From positions 36,871,063 through 36,935,062 of the forward strand of contig OZ017795.1 of the NCBI GenBank assembly GCA_963969395.1: a stretch of DNA of 64,000 bases, read 5' to 3'. Both the position numbers and the translations under genes were made by a program. The stretch comes from Pseudoscleropodium purum (lineage: Eukaryota > Streptophyta > Bryopsida > Hypnales > Brachytheciaceae). The first letter of the stretch is position 1; each line of letters starts with the position of its first letter. The notes under the pieces are model-generated. The model was not told where the DNA came from, searched no databases, and worked only from the letters and a program-made list of their open reading frames with translations. Below, in pieces: positions 36,288-48,881 of the stretch.

Positions 36288-39200
36288 ATGGCGTGGGCAT
36301 CTGTTTCGAAGCTTGTGATTCTTTTCGTCACAGCGCTGGGACTGCTTCCATTTTCTCAGTGTGTGAGCATTCCCTTCGGAGCCAACTACGGTGCCTCCAC
36401 AGATGCACTGCACACAAGAGTTGAGGGCGGAGGCTCCCGGGTGGATCTTGTGCTGGATCATTCCTCAGGTACTTCGGCCAAATGCTTTTTTTTTGTCGAT
36501 TTTGAGTAGATCATGTGAAACTTTCTCTTCAGTGTCCAATTATCTCTAGTGTTAAGACCAACAGATGCAATGTTCTTCACTGATTCTGGTGATATGAAAT
36601 TTGAACCCATTTGGATCTTCCATTTCACAATACGATCAATCAGATTTCTCATTTTAACTTAAATCACGAATCTTTGGTCATTTAGGAGTTGCTAAATATC
36701 CTTTTGATCATCTTTTGATTACCAGTGCACTGTTTCTCTTTTTACAGTATGCTGATAATGTATTTTCGAGGAACAATCATTGCATTCATGGAGACTGACT
36801 GTTTAGCTTCTGTAAAGCAATGAGCTTCAATTCTTTAGACTGTAAAATCAATTAAATTATGAATGTGCCTCTACTGCAGCTGCTGCATTCGAGTCCAAGG
36901 GCAAGTACTTGTTCGGGAGCATTGGAATGGGGATCAAGCTGGTACCTGGAAACTCAGCTGGCACTGTCACTGCATTTTACGTAAGCTTGAGAATTCAACC
37001 GATTTGAATGAATTGAATGATTCTCTGGATGAGTTGAATGATTCATCAATAAAATCAAAGTAACCTGCTTCAAAATTGGCTCTAATATAAAATCACCCTC
37101 ATCAAATTACGGATTTGCAAATTAACTTCCAATTGCCAAAAATCTTAACTAATATGCACAAGCAGATTTTCCCTGGATAAATAGCCAGGACTGGTATAGA
37201 ATGATAGTAGAATTTGTAAAGAACCCATTCTATTGTTATTACAGAATAGAATTAGTGTGCCATTAGTAATACTAGGCTGTGTCTGTCTGTGCGCAGACGA
37301 AATCCGACGGCGAGGCCCACGACGAGCTGGACTTCGAGTTCCTGGGGAACAGTTCGGGGCAGCCTTACGTTCTCCAAACGAACGTGTTCGCCAAGAGTCA
37401 AGGGAACCGGGAGCAGCGCATCTCGCTTTGGTTCGACCCCACCACCGAATTTCACTCCTACTCCCTGCTTTGGAACCAAAACCTCATTGTGTAAGTCGTT
37501 CAAGCTTTAAGTTAATTTCACTCTCAAAACCCACAACTCACAAGCTGGAGAGAGAAATAACTCCATTTTGTTTTGTTTTGCTTTGTCACAAATGAAAGAA
37601 AATTCATTACAAATAAAATTACAAAGCGAACCTCGTCAACCGAGCATTGCCAATAAATAAAAACTAGTGAGGTTTGGGTAGGCATAAATTAAGAGCATCT
37701 TTATATTGGGTCCCACTTATAGGTACAAAGAGGTGCAGGAGTTACACACCCACTCACAAGTCACAACATTCTATACGCACGGGGGACATTAGTTGTAAAA
37801 TATGTGATATTTAATTGTGTTCTACAAATTGATTTGACCAATCATGTAGAGTTCAAAGGGCGGTTTAGATTTTTAAGTGAGAGTTTTAATAAGTGAGTGA
37901 ACTTTTTGACTTTAGTTACAACTTTTTGAACTAAAGATGAAGTAAATGTGAAAAGCAAAAAAGAAAGAATAGGCCTGCTTTAAGACACGTGCATCTTTCT
38001 ACTCATCTTCTCTTCAAGTGTTGTAAATTAGACACTTTCAAATCATCCATTGTACATGCACTAAAGTTGATAGGATATGAAGTTGACAGTTTCTAATTGC
38101 TTCCTAATATACATGATGCTCTCATCTTTCACCATTCACTACATTTACCTTTCATGAACATGATCATTGCACATACCATGTCTTTACAAAAAATCTGGAT
38201 CCAATAGTAGGCCATTTGACTTTATAGAATTGTGCAAATCCAAAGAAATAAAAAAGTTTTTTTTAAATTTGTTTCTTAGTTTCAATCTTGCATAACACAC
38301 ACCATGATCACTTGAGAAAAAAATCTAATGAAATTAATTTTTAAATTTGATTAATTTTTTTTAAATTAATTAATTTTTTTATATTTGCTCATTTATATGC
38401 AGTCAAACGGCCCAATGTTGGATCCAGATTTTCCCTAATGGCCTTTTGTTAAGTATGAAGTTGGATGTCTTTAGCTTTTACAAAGATATCCTTGGTAAAA
38501 TTGTTTCATCTAACATAACAACACTTAATAGCATTAGAGTAAGCAATAGGGCATGATTCCACAAATAAATTGCCTAAATTTTTATTGGATTTTGTTGGAA
38601 GTGAAAAAAATATCCTAGATTATTTCATATGCATTTTCTAATCATTATATGAATAAACTATAAATTTCCAAGAAATTAAAAATAGGTAGATAGGAAATTG
38701 ATCCTAGCTTCTTATACATACAAGACTTGTATTAAAGGCAAAAGTTTAGATGGGATGGTTTTAAAAACATGTTACAATTAGATGCATTCACTACAATGGT
38801 TTAACTCAATGTTTAGGATATTTTTTGAGTTTTACCAATTATTTTCTTTTAATTCCCATATTGAACCGTTTTTTCAAGTATTGAGTTCAATTACTTCTTC
38901 TATTTCTTACTCTAAACAAAAATATTATAGATTTTTCTACCATTTTTTTTATATTTCCAAATTGCAAACGTGCTTTTTCTAATTCCACCAACAAACTCTG
39001 AACTAGCCACCAGTTATTTCCAAACATTGGTTCAAGTCTTATAGTCTTGGTAGCATTTGTAGTTGACCCACAAACAACCCAATGATAAACAAGCTCCATT
39101 AATTCACATCAATCTTCTCACAAAGCTTAGAGTTATTTCTCTCTTTGAATTTAGGTTTTATGTGGATGCTGAGCCGGTGCGTGTATTCCGAAACAACGAG

Positions 39201-39564
39201 GCGTTGGGGGTTACCCTTCCCCAACCAACAAGGGATGGGCATCCATGCCAGTCTATGGGATGGTAGCACTTGGGCCACCCAAGGAGGCAACATGCCTATC
39301 GATTGGAACTCAGCTCCGTTTGTGGCTGCATTTGAAGGATTTGGGGTAGATGCATGCCAAGCCTTGAATGAGGCCTTTGTTGACCTTTGTAAAGTAGGCG
39401 TGGGTTTTTGGTGGAACACCGCCCCTTATCAAACTCTCACCTCCAACCAAATTGCCCAACTCCACCGGGTTCGAGACAACTATTTAGTTTATGACTATTG
39501 CATGGATACTGAGCGGTTTCCTATTCGTCCAATTGAATGTGCCACCAATTGGTATGATGAATAA
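36288..39564 (+). pseudogene. XTH (xyloglucan endotransglucosylase/hydrolase) with frameshift
   Basis: GH16 enzyme family that cuts and rejoins xyloglucan in the cell wall. Exons are 36288–36468, 36880–36980, 37297–37490 and 39155–39564, with GT–AG introns and consistent phases. A hydrophobic signal peptide covers about residues 1–26. Exon 3 carries the catalytic motif [11 protein letters not shown] (102–112), with nucleophile Glu104, Asp106 and acid/base Glu108, followed by an N-glycosylation site at Asn112. Exon 4 gives 'FYVDAEPVRVFRNNEALG', then loses frame at a run of five G (39206–39210). The next frame continues 'FPNQQGMGIHASLWDGSTWA' through the XET C-terminal domain, with four Cys, to the stop at 39562–39564. 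Without one G the protein would be 294 residues, normal for the family. Either this is a very recent pseudogene or allele, or the extra G is a sequencing error; all catalytic residues are intact. Intron 3 (1664 bp) contains a short TIR element. Confidence 0.9.
38188..38434. mobile_element. TIR element (MITE) inside XTH intron 3
   Basis: Imperfect inverted ends of about 33 bp. The left end at about 38188–38221 contains aaatctggatccaa and gccatttgact. The right end at about 38401–38434 reads as its reverse complement (agtcaaacggcccaa with ttggatccagattt). It is about 245 bp long, with an AT-rich interior and no coding content. The target-site duplication is not clear. It is oriented within the intron and leaves the splice sites untouched. 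Confidence 0.65.
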
Positions 39565-42481
39565 GGTAGGGTGGTCATAAACTATCACCTTTTCATATGC
39601 ATAGATTGCAATCATCAATAAAACAACATTTTTTAATTAATCATTTTATTTTTTAGAATTTGTAGAAATAGTGTTGATTATTTGAATTTAGAATCAAAGG
39701 ATGCTCAATAAGCATATTCATTTAAAAGTGTTCTATGTTGGTACATTAAAATAAATAAATATGTGCCTTTTTTTTAAGAATGACTTCAAACCAAAGACAA
39801 TTTTAGTACAACCCACCTTGGTTAGCAATAGCATAATTAATGCTAACCTGTAGTGTTCGAAAAAATAGTCCCACTATCTTATAGAATCCAACATAGAATA
39901 GTCAAAAGAGGATTAAAAATCATAATCTTTTTTGTTCATTTTGAACCATGATTGTCTAAAAGTATCCAAATAAGCATTTTGGCTTTGTTTTTATTCTTGA
40001 ATTGTCTTATTTTTATAGGGCTTAGTAGACGATTGATTGAAGAGTTTAGATTTTCTTAACATGAATTTTTTAGCACTCTATGAATAAAGTACAAATACAT
40101 GTATATCCAAAAATTGATCTTTAACTCTCATGTCTTAAAGATTTACGTTTTAGGCGATATTTTTTAGGTGTCGATCTTGCAATAAAATAACAATTATATG
40201 TGCTACCTTAACAACATGATCATAATGCAATATTTCATGTTCAAGTAAGGATTAAAACTCGTAATCTTTCTACTCAATTTGAACTACCAAAACCACCAAA
40301 AAATTGGATTAGGTAATGTGAATTAGAGTCCTATTATGAGAAGTAGCATATTGAGCCACAAGACTTGTGAAGAATGTTCTTCTCGTAATGAAACTCTACT
40401 TTCACATTACTGGACATAACATCAATAATGAATGGTTGCATCTTGGTCCACCATACTCAATCAAGGGTTTGAAAAGAAAGACTTCTAAAAGTAGGATTCT
40501 ACGAGATAGTGAGACTCTTCTATGTGGGTTTCCAAAAATAATCAAAAGAAGTTTATGTTGTGGAAATTAACATATCTTTCCTTATTAAATTGGAAGTTGT
40601 AATATTTACTAAAATAGGGCCCAATGACATTATCAACAAATAGACCTTGTTGATTGAACACAATAACTTGACACTATATTTATGTCACTATTTCATTGTC
40701 TAAACAAAAGAAGATTTAAATTGACTTCTTTTCTTTTCTTTTCATTAAAACAAGGACATCTAAAATTCCTACTTTGTCTACAAAGCCTTATTTACATTAT
40801 AAAAAGATCAAATTTACGCTTATTTTCTTAAGTGGCAAATAAAACTTAGAAATTTTGATGCATAAAAAATGCATCATTTGGATACTATGTCCAATAGTTT
40901 TGAAGAATTTAAGTTTTTTAATTGATATTCTAAAATTGCTTCTTCAACAATAGGTATATTTTGATTTAGAAGATTTATAAAATGAAAGAATCTTGTCTAT
41001 TAGATGTGATTTTGGAAGTGTCGAGGCCCAAGAGTTCTCAAGATCCAAGGAACAAGGGAATTGTGCCATTGCAATAATACTGCAGCAATTTGATGTAGCC
41101 AAAACCCTGCCACATCATATAATGATATTTAAAAAAAAATTCAAATTCAACTTCTTTTTTTCATTATACATATAATAGTGATCCGCTCTTTTAGTACCCT
41201 TACATTATGAGTTTTTATATCAACCAAAAACTAAAGAAAACATACTCAATTATGCAAAGCAACAAGACATGCTCTCAACAATATTGAAAATTTGATTATA
41301 GGCCTAGAAAAGCATATATGTCAACATCTCATTGTTTGGTTTGAAGATTATAACATTTTACCATTCTAAGTCTATAGATCAACCAAACAATTTAACTTAG
41401 ATATGGAAGTTTTCAATTGAAAAAAAAAACTTGGCTGATTTGTTTAATGGTCTTAAGTCTTTTAGCTTTTAAGCATTATATATCTAGGTGTGAAAAGTAT
41501 GAACTTTTGTCAAGTATTCAATATTTTTTTAATCCTTTAACATTCCTATAAATGCTCATATAGTTTGGATCATTTTGGATTTATGTCGGGATTTTCACTT
41601 TGAGCCACTCATAAAGTAAATTTGGGGCTATTATGACATTTTCAACCATTCTTAAGCATATGTCATGTGAAGAATTTATGTGCTTTGTTTTTTCATTTTC
41701 ATTCACCACTTGCTTTTTGAATAGATTTATGTTTTATGTAAAGGTTGAATTGATCATAATTAGTGCAAAAGAGAATTGTACATTCAAAATTATTGGCACA
41801 TTAAATGCTAAAGGATTAATCCTTTAATATTAAGCCTTGATTCATTGGAAGAATACAATGAGTCCAAAACATGCATAATATATGGTATGTATAAGGTATA
41901 ATTGCTTATTACCATCTTCTTAACTAATTCTTCACACTTGAATACAAAATCAATACTCGAAAATATTTTTTGTAACTTTGGAAATTGAAAACCATGGATC
42001 CGTTTCAATCAAAATTTAAGTTTTTGAATATGTAAAAAAAAATACTTACTAGAAATGATTGAAACACAACTTTATGATGTACCCTAGATATTATTTTCTT
42101 CATTCATATATAGAGAGAACATTTTCAACTACTTGTATCTAAATATTTACAAGATTAGTATGTAGTCCATGTTGGTTTTAGGCACTTCTAACTTAAGCCC
42201 AATTTTCACCAAATCCAAAGGTGAAGGGGCCAAATTTTTTAAGGATTTGATTGGCTAAAATCAAGAAGTCCTTAAAAATTGGGATTACTCCATGAAATAA
42301 GAAGTCACGGGACTCCCCAAAGGCCAATTGATCTAGAGAGAACTTTTTTCCTCTATGGCATCAAAAGTCTTCAAATTTGAGCCCCTAGATTATAGTCAAA
42401 ATCACCTGAAGGAGGTAATTAATTCTAATTGAAATTCCAAGGGCTCTCATTAAAAAACCCTGCTTCTTTAATTATTTTTTA
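39565..42481. other. Intergenic AT-rich DNA, no gene seen
   Basis: This block includes the XTH 3' flank. No exon or RNA gene is supported. Short frames, for example 40993–41175, lack recognisable motifs. Confidence 0.5.
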
Positions 42482-42672
42482 ATTAAATTTTTTTTCCATT
42501 TTTGTCATTTCGTCTTGCCAATTTACACCAATCCCAAAGTCTTGAATTCCAAAAGACTTTTCAATGACAAAATTCTCAAGGGGGATTAGAAAGGGAGACT
42601 TCTCAACTTTATCACCTCCTCTTTTTTGGTGTAAATTGGGATTTAATTACACAAACGGAAAAAAAATTTAAC
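42482..42672. repeat. Foldback element with about 45-bp arms
   Basis: The left arm at about 42482–42530 (ttaaattttttttccatttt ... ccaatttacacc) is complementary to the right arm at about 42627–42672 (ggtgtaaattgg ... cggaaaaaaaatttaa), with small gaps, around about 95 bp. It looks like another small hairpin-type MITE. There is no coding content. Confidence 0.5.
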
Positions 42673-44599
42673 AAAGAATTCCATGTACAAATCATAGTTG
42701 TCAATATGTGTACAACAATTGAAAAAAAGTATACATAATTTCTTCATAGTTATCCAACACTCTTGTAGATAAAAAACTTCCAATCTAACTCTTGATTGTA
42801 GTCAAAACCCCATCAAAAACTATGAAATGGGGAAACTTGACCACTAATCTCATGGGATTTTGGGGTGTTAGAACGAATGAAAAATCAGAAATTACATTTA
42901 CTTTCTTTTGAGTATTGTATGTCAAGTTTTAGGAAGAAGGAACTTCTACTTCAATGAACTAGATTTTGCAATTAGATGCTTTTGTGTAAGAGTGAGGGAT
43001 ATGCACATGTTAGTAGGAATGAAAAATCCATACCTAAAGTTAGGTTGTTTATTTTATTTGTTATGTTGAGATGTCCAAAACTTTGTATCTTCCTATCACA
43101 TTTGTGGTACCATTGGAAAGCTCTCTACAAGGAGGTGTGTGGGTTTTGATTTGTGGCATTTTGACTTACAAAGAAAAATATTGAAGTTCAAAGTTCAAAA
43201 ATTAGAAAATTATTTTTACTTAGTTTTATTTTGGTTGTAACAAATCGGCAATGAGACAAGGCACACTAGTATACATGGAGTGACATCTACAATATAATAA
43301 GATTACATAATATAAGCTAAATTATAGTTAAACCCTACATAAAAGTCAGATTTAGTATAAATTAAGTTAGTTTTGTAAAACAAGTATACATGTCATCTTG
43401 CAAATGGTATCATATGATGTGGCCATTTGTAAATCTAATGTGGAAATTCAATTTTAGCACCTAAATGCCAAATTTCACATTATTCCTTTAGGAGGTTTCC
43501 TAGAAATGAATAAAAATTAATATCTATAATTTTTAGAAACAAAGTCATATGCTTTTTTGTATATCATAAATATTTTGGAATTTATTATAATTGGTTTATT
43601 CAAAAAAAATTGAAATTAATGTGATTTTGAGAAGATTTTTGACTAAAAGAATTAAAATCAATTACGAAATGAACTCAAAACAACTCAAAATTCAATTTAA
43701 AGTGTTAAAATTCATGAAGATCATCAAATTGGAAACTATTTTGCAATATCAGGTTTATGTTAGGAAATTTGAGGAGGTAATCTAATACCATGACATAACT
43801 TTATTAAAGCATACACAACTTGTAGTTGCAAGATTTTTCATAGTTTCTATAATTTTTGTATTATAGATTGCTTTTAGTGGGGTATTTCTTTCATCAAAGG
43901 TCTAAATTCACACTTTCTTGCCTATTTCAATATGTAGCTTTTGATAGGACTAAATTTTCAAATTTCAATCAACTAAAAACATGTTTTGAGCACATAGACT
44001 ATTTGATTTTGTATACATCTAAACATTTACAAATTCTTTTGTAAGTTCTCACATATTTGTACAATATACATTTTAAACCTTTTTTTATTGCAATCTTCTA
44101 AAGTTTGGGTGGAATAAATATATCTGACTTCAAAAATTCATTTTTTTATTTCAAAAAATGATCCTCTAAGAACAATTTAAATAAATAAGTAAAAGAAAAG
44201 TTTTAATCAAGCACTACTATTGAACTTAAATACTTTAAATTTTAATTTAAAATATCATGTGAAAATTATAAATATTCAATCTATAAATCAATTTCAAAAA
44301 GAACTTTTAGCTTTTAGTTTTCAATCTTATTGAAAAGTACTAGTTAGTAAGTCAACTATTTTAATTATATGAATATAATCTATAAATTATATTTTGAAAC
44401 TTTTATTTGAAATTTGTCATTAAGATGTTATTACTAATATCATTTTATGGTACATCTCCACAATTTGGGAAGTTTGGACTACCTCCTAGTCCTTAAGGAG
44501 ATAAGTTCTATTTCTATATCAATCAAAAGTTAATAATATTTTATTAGGACCATTTTGTTGTGTATACTTTGTCACCAATTGAAAATTGATAATATAATT
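42673..44599. other. Intergenic AT-rich DNA, nothing recognised
   Basis: No supported gene or terminal repeat. Confidence 0.5.
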
Positions 44600-44790
44600 C
44601 AAATATCCAATTTGTTATATGTATTTAGGATGCTCTTTACCTACAAGCTCCAAAGTACTATACTAATAAGTTTGTGACCTATTGCTTGAAATGCATGTCA
44701 TATTCTTTGTACATATGTGCTTAGGATTCTCTTTACTCCTAAATATAGGCTCCAAAGTACGATACTACCATACTTAGATAGCAAGTTTGG
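44600..44790 (+). repeat. Two diverged units of an about 95–110-bp repeat
   Basis: Blocks 'ttaggat(g/t)ctctttac', 'aggctccaaagtac(t/g)atact' and 'gacctattgcttgaaatgcatgtcat' recur here, with unit starts near 44616 and 44711. Related blocks reappear at 46810–47080. Confidence 0.45.
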
Positions 44791-44984
44791 CTTAAATTAA
44801 TTTTTTCTAAAGTGCTAATTTTTTTTGCTAATTCTAGGACCAAAACACCAAATCTACAAATAAATAAAAGGACGGTTTGCCAAAAGTACAAAGCATTCAA
44901 TCATGAATACCAATTGTCATTTGACCAAGATTTTTTTTGACTAAATGAATTATTTCATTAACATTTGGTGAAAATGATGGGTGG

Positions 44985-45590
44985 AGATGTGGTTTTAACA
45001 ATCAAATTCATTATTTGTAATGAGTCCTCAAAGGGTATGGGACAATTTGAAGATGAGAGTTTAACCATTCATTGTCAAAATGAAAGAATTGTATTCAATG
45101 TAGAACTTTAGACCTCATTTTGACATAGTAGAATAGCTTTTTTCAAAAAACTTTGAACTAAATAAAAGTTGGTAAATCAACATAAATTTCATCTCAGTAT
45201 ACATGCTTATGATTTTGAGCCTCCAAAAAAATTTATGAACAAAATCTAAAAAGGATTTTTGAAAATGTCAAAGAAAATGTTCCTTGCAACCTTTCTTTGA
45301 ATTTTGTCCATAACTTTTGATTGGAGCCTTTAAATCTCAAAAAAATTAGTAAAGATGAAATTTAGCTTGATTTAATAGTTTTTTTTAATGCAAAGCTTTT
45401 TGAAAAAAATTATTCTACTATGCCAAATTGAAGTTTGAAATACTACATTGAACATAATTCTTGCTTTTGACTTAACAATAAGCAATTGAACTCCTACTAA
45501 TCTTTTGTTTACATATCCTATATGGGGTGTTTTACCTCCTACCATCTCACTTGTATAAATAGCTTATATTCACATCTAAATACATTTACA
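44985..45590 (+). repeat. Large foldback repeat, copy 2
   Basis: The first half (starting near 45025, 'cctcaaagggtatgggacaa') reappears inverted in the second half (about 45285–45500), including 'ccataacttttgattggagc' and 'attctactatgcc'. Arms are about 250 bp. A very similar structure occurs at 59026–59590 and a single-arm version at 16467–16820. The copy lies immediately upstream of TTAA-family copy C. Noncoding. Confidence 0.55.
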
Positions 45591-45632
45591 ATTAGTTGCC
45601 TTTGAATGCATGTGGAGGTTTCCAAATATTAT

Positions 45633-46515
45633 CAATCCCTAAATGTTTTAGACTATTGTATGATTTCACCAAAAATGCTCCAAAATTGCCATTTCTAGTA
45701 CAAGTACCAAATTTTAGAAAAAAATATTTTTGGACGCATAAGCTCTGAGAACTTGTAGTATGCTAGTTTGAAAAGATGTGGAATTTTCTTTAGAAATTTC
45801 CACTGTGTAGATTGCAAGATATTAGCGTTTGAAGTGACAAATTTTTTTTTAGACCTTGTGAAAAACTTGGTAGTTCCACTTCACAAGGTCAAATTTGTAT
45901 GAATAAATGTCCAAAATGATGGTGCTTCTTTGGATTCATTCTTCAAGTAAAAATAGCTACATGCTTGAAAATTTTTAGGTCATTTAGAATTATACAACAT
46001 ATAAGAAAAAAATTGTAAATAAAAAAAGTAGAAAATGATTCAAAATACTAAATTGTTAAGAATTTAGTAATAGAATTGAAAAATTCCAATCTCAATGGTT
46101 GTAATATAGTAATAAAGAATCTATATCCTATATTTTTATTTTTTTTTCATAAATATTGAAAATTGAGTTAAGTAAGGAATTTCAAAGTTTATTTTAGAGT
46201 AGAGATTCCATAACTACCTGCAAACTAAAACTCCTTGTAACTTTCATTTTATTAATCAAAATGGAATGATTCAAAGCTTTCCAAGTACATATAAATCTAG
46301 AGAACCAATTTCAAATTTTTGTTTAAAAAAATGATTTTTTTTAATCTCCTTGAGTTGCCCAAGTTGGGAAACAAACTACATATCATACAATACCTTTTTA
46401 ACCATGTAGTCAAAAGTTATCAAAATTGTGGGGCCTTACAACAAAACAATAAAAAAAACTCATTCATAGTGTACTATCCAAAGTTTCTATATTGCCAAAA
46501 AACTTAACTTGGGCA
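45633..46515 (+). repeat. TTAA-ended dispersed repeat, copy C
   Basis: Begins with a degenerate end (caatccctaaatgttttaga) and shares the full internal order of copies A and B: 'attgccatttctagtac', 'gtgtagattgcaagatatta', 'cacttcacaaggtc', 'caaagtttattttagag' and 'aatggaatgattcaaagc'. The 3' end near 46490–46515 (gccaaaaaacttaacttggg) is eroded and has lost the TTAA terminus. Confidence 0.6.
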
Positions 46516-46809
46516 GTTCATCTCATATTTTCTAGTGACTATTTTTTAATTTTGACATGTGAAAAGCAAATTATTTTTCAATTTACAAGTGGTATTGTTG
46601 TGTTTTCTTTTCCTATCTAATCTCTAATATGTCTACTCTAATTTGAATTGGTACAATTACAATTTTAAAAAACTACTGCTATTTCAATTTATAGGCGATA
46701 TTTTCTAACATTTCTAATTTAAATTGTTTTCTTTTCCTACATGATCTCTAATATGTTCAATTTAAATTGGTATGGTTACAATTTTTAAAAATTATAATTT
46801 AAAAAACTA

Positions 46810-47080
46810 CTATCAGGATATGGTAATAAGTTTGTATCCTATCACTTAAAATACATGTCATCTTATTTGTATATATGTACCTAATAATGCTTTTTAAAAT
46901 ATAAGTCATGTTGCTCGTAAATATGTACATAAGGATATAGGCTCTAAAGTACCATATGTGACCTATAGCTTGAAATGCATGTCTTGTTGTTTATACATGT
47001 GTACTTTGCATATTCCTTATCTATTGGCTCCAAAGTACTATATATGATCTATCATTTGAAATACATGTCATGTCTTATGT
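46810..47080 (+). repeat. Diverged tandem repeat, about 75-bp steps
   Basis: The block 'ctat(c/a)(a/g)cttgaaat(a/g)catgtc' and its variants recur near 46835, 46893, 46968 and 47045, interleaved with 'gtacatatgtac' and 'ggctc(c/t)aaagtac'. These are the same motifs as at 44600–44790. It is strongly degenerate and noncoding. Confidence 0.4.
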
Positions 47081-47559
47081 TCTTTGGACATATCTTGGGA
47101 GTGAATATCCTTCCATAACAACACATTCTAAACATGCACCAAAAATATGAGATTTATTTTTAGAGAATTTTCTATGTTTTTTTTGTTTTTGAAGTTCACA
47201 ATTGTTTACAATATTTGGTACTTTAGAGTCAAAATAGTGAGTATAAGAAACCCAAAACATGGTGATTTCTTAGAATGTCATTTGACAAAGTCTGTGAAAA
47301 ACAACATTATTCAGCTTTGAAATATCACATCATACTGGAAGTTGCATTGTTATAAGAATATTTCAGTGTCAGCGATCATCATTTTTGTCAAATATCATTC
47401 ATATCGTTACACTTCTTTGTCACGGAAAGAGACATGAACTAACACAAGACATAAGCCTTTGCACAATCAAGTGTTTTGAGAGTTTCTGTAATCCAAACTA
47501 AACCAACCATTCTCCAAAAGACTTTGCCACTAATATGATTTCCAACCACTCAAAGATTA

Positions 47560-48881
47560 AAGAAGTCCAGACGTCGGCGCTGGAAGGTTAACGCTTTGGC
47601 GGTAATTCCTCACCCTACCTTACAATCTGAATTCAAATACAGAGCAAAATTTCCAAAATAACAAAAAACTCAGCAAGGACAGAATAGGTCCACTCATGGA
47701 TACAAAGGTCCCAATTATCGGACAGGGCACAGTCATCGACATCACCGTGCAGACATATATCTCAATTGCCAACAAATCAGTTTGAGTTCTCATAATCCCG
47801 AAAAACACAGGGAAGGTACACTTTTACGATAAAACGTATAATGGAATCAAATGTAAGGGCCAAAATTCAACAGCGTTCTGGGAAGTTCCACGGACATAGC
47901 CAAAGCAAAACATCACGAAAATGATGGGAGGACTCTCAGCAAAATCCAAAGTTCAACCAGACGGATCTGCAGGAATAACAAGAAAAAACTTCAGAGGCAT
48001 GCATTCATTGAAGACACTGTTGCACGGCAGAAAGTGGACTAGCATACAAGCTGAACTGGAATATTAAGAGGAAGAGATCCACACTCCAGGACACAGCACA
48101 AAATAGTGAATTCACAGAAACAGCCCAGACACGAACGAAGACGGCAATCCCACAACGTACCCCATGTGATCCAACATCATAACACGGTAATTGGGAACTG
48201 CTCCGTGGCTGGCATTGACCCAAAGGACAATTTCAGACACTGAATCCGTAAAAGAGGATAAGGCTGTCGACACGTCCGAGTTCGATGATCGCAGGTCCAA
48301 CTAACCAACCATACAGGGTGCTGCTCCCGACGCAGCAAAAAAACTAAGAGCCACTGGCCTATCTGAAATACACATACAGGGAAACCGTATGGAGAACATA
48401 GAAATCAAAGAAGGAAAAAAAACTACTGGCCTTGATGACCACACCGACGATGCAGCTGGAACTTAATCGATTCGACCAATGATCAGGGAAAGGCGGGACT
48501 ATATCTGCAAAATTACCTTCAAGGCGCATCCAAAGATGCAGGCAGGCACTTAGAATAGAAGGAGTCGGGAGCGGAGGCCTCCCTCATAACCCCTGATCTT
48601 ATTCGCTTCAGCTGGGGAGGAACCACATCCATACTCGAAGCAGCAGGAACGCTTGACTGGGTCGCTGGTCGCACCTCGCGCAATTGAGCGCTCTCCAGGG
48701 AACATACCAGACCAACACAGCGGAGTCCCAGGGAAATCGTAATGATACTAAAACGCATTCTTCCAGATGGCAGGGAACAATCGAACAGTCCGCAGGCAGT
48801 AGACCATCACCAAGTACCAAGCTCGATCAAGGTAGGCTAGCCCAGTGAAAGGGTACCAACACCTGTCCATGCTCAGCTCAG
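47560..48881 (-). other. GC-richer 3' flank of PP2C, probable 3' UTR
   Basis: Base composition changes from AT-rich to near 45–48% GC at about 47.56 kb and stays so into the PP2C coding region. This suggests that this whole stretch belongs to the PP2C transcript. Short minus-strand frames exist in it (for example 48519–48758) but have no recognisable domain. The transcript end was not located precisely. Confidence 0.4.
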
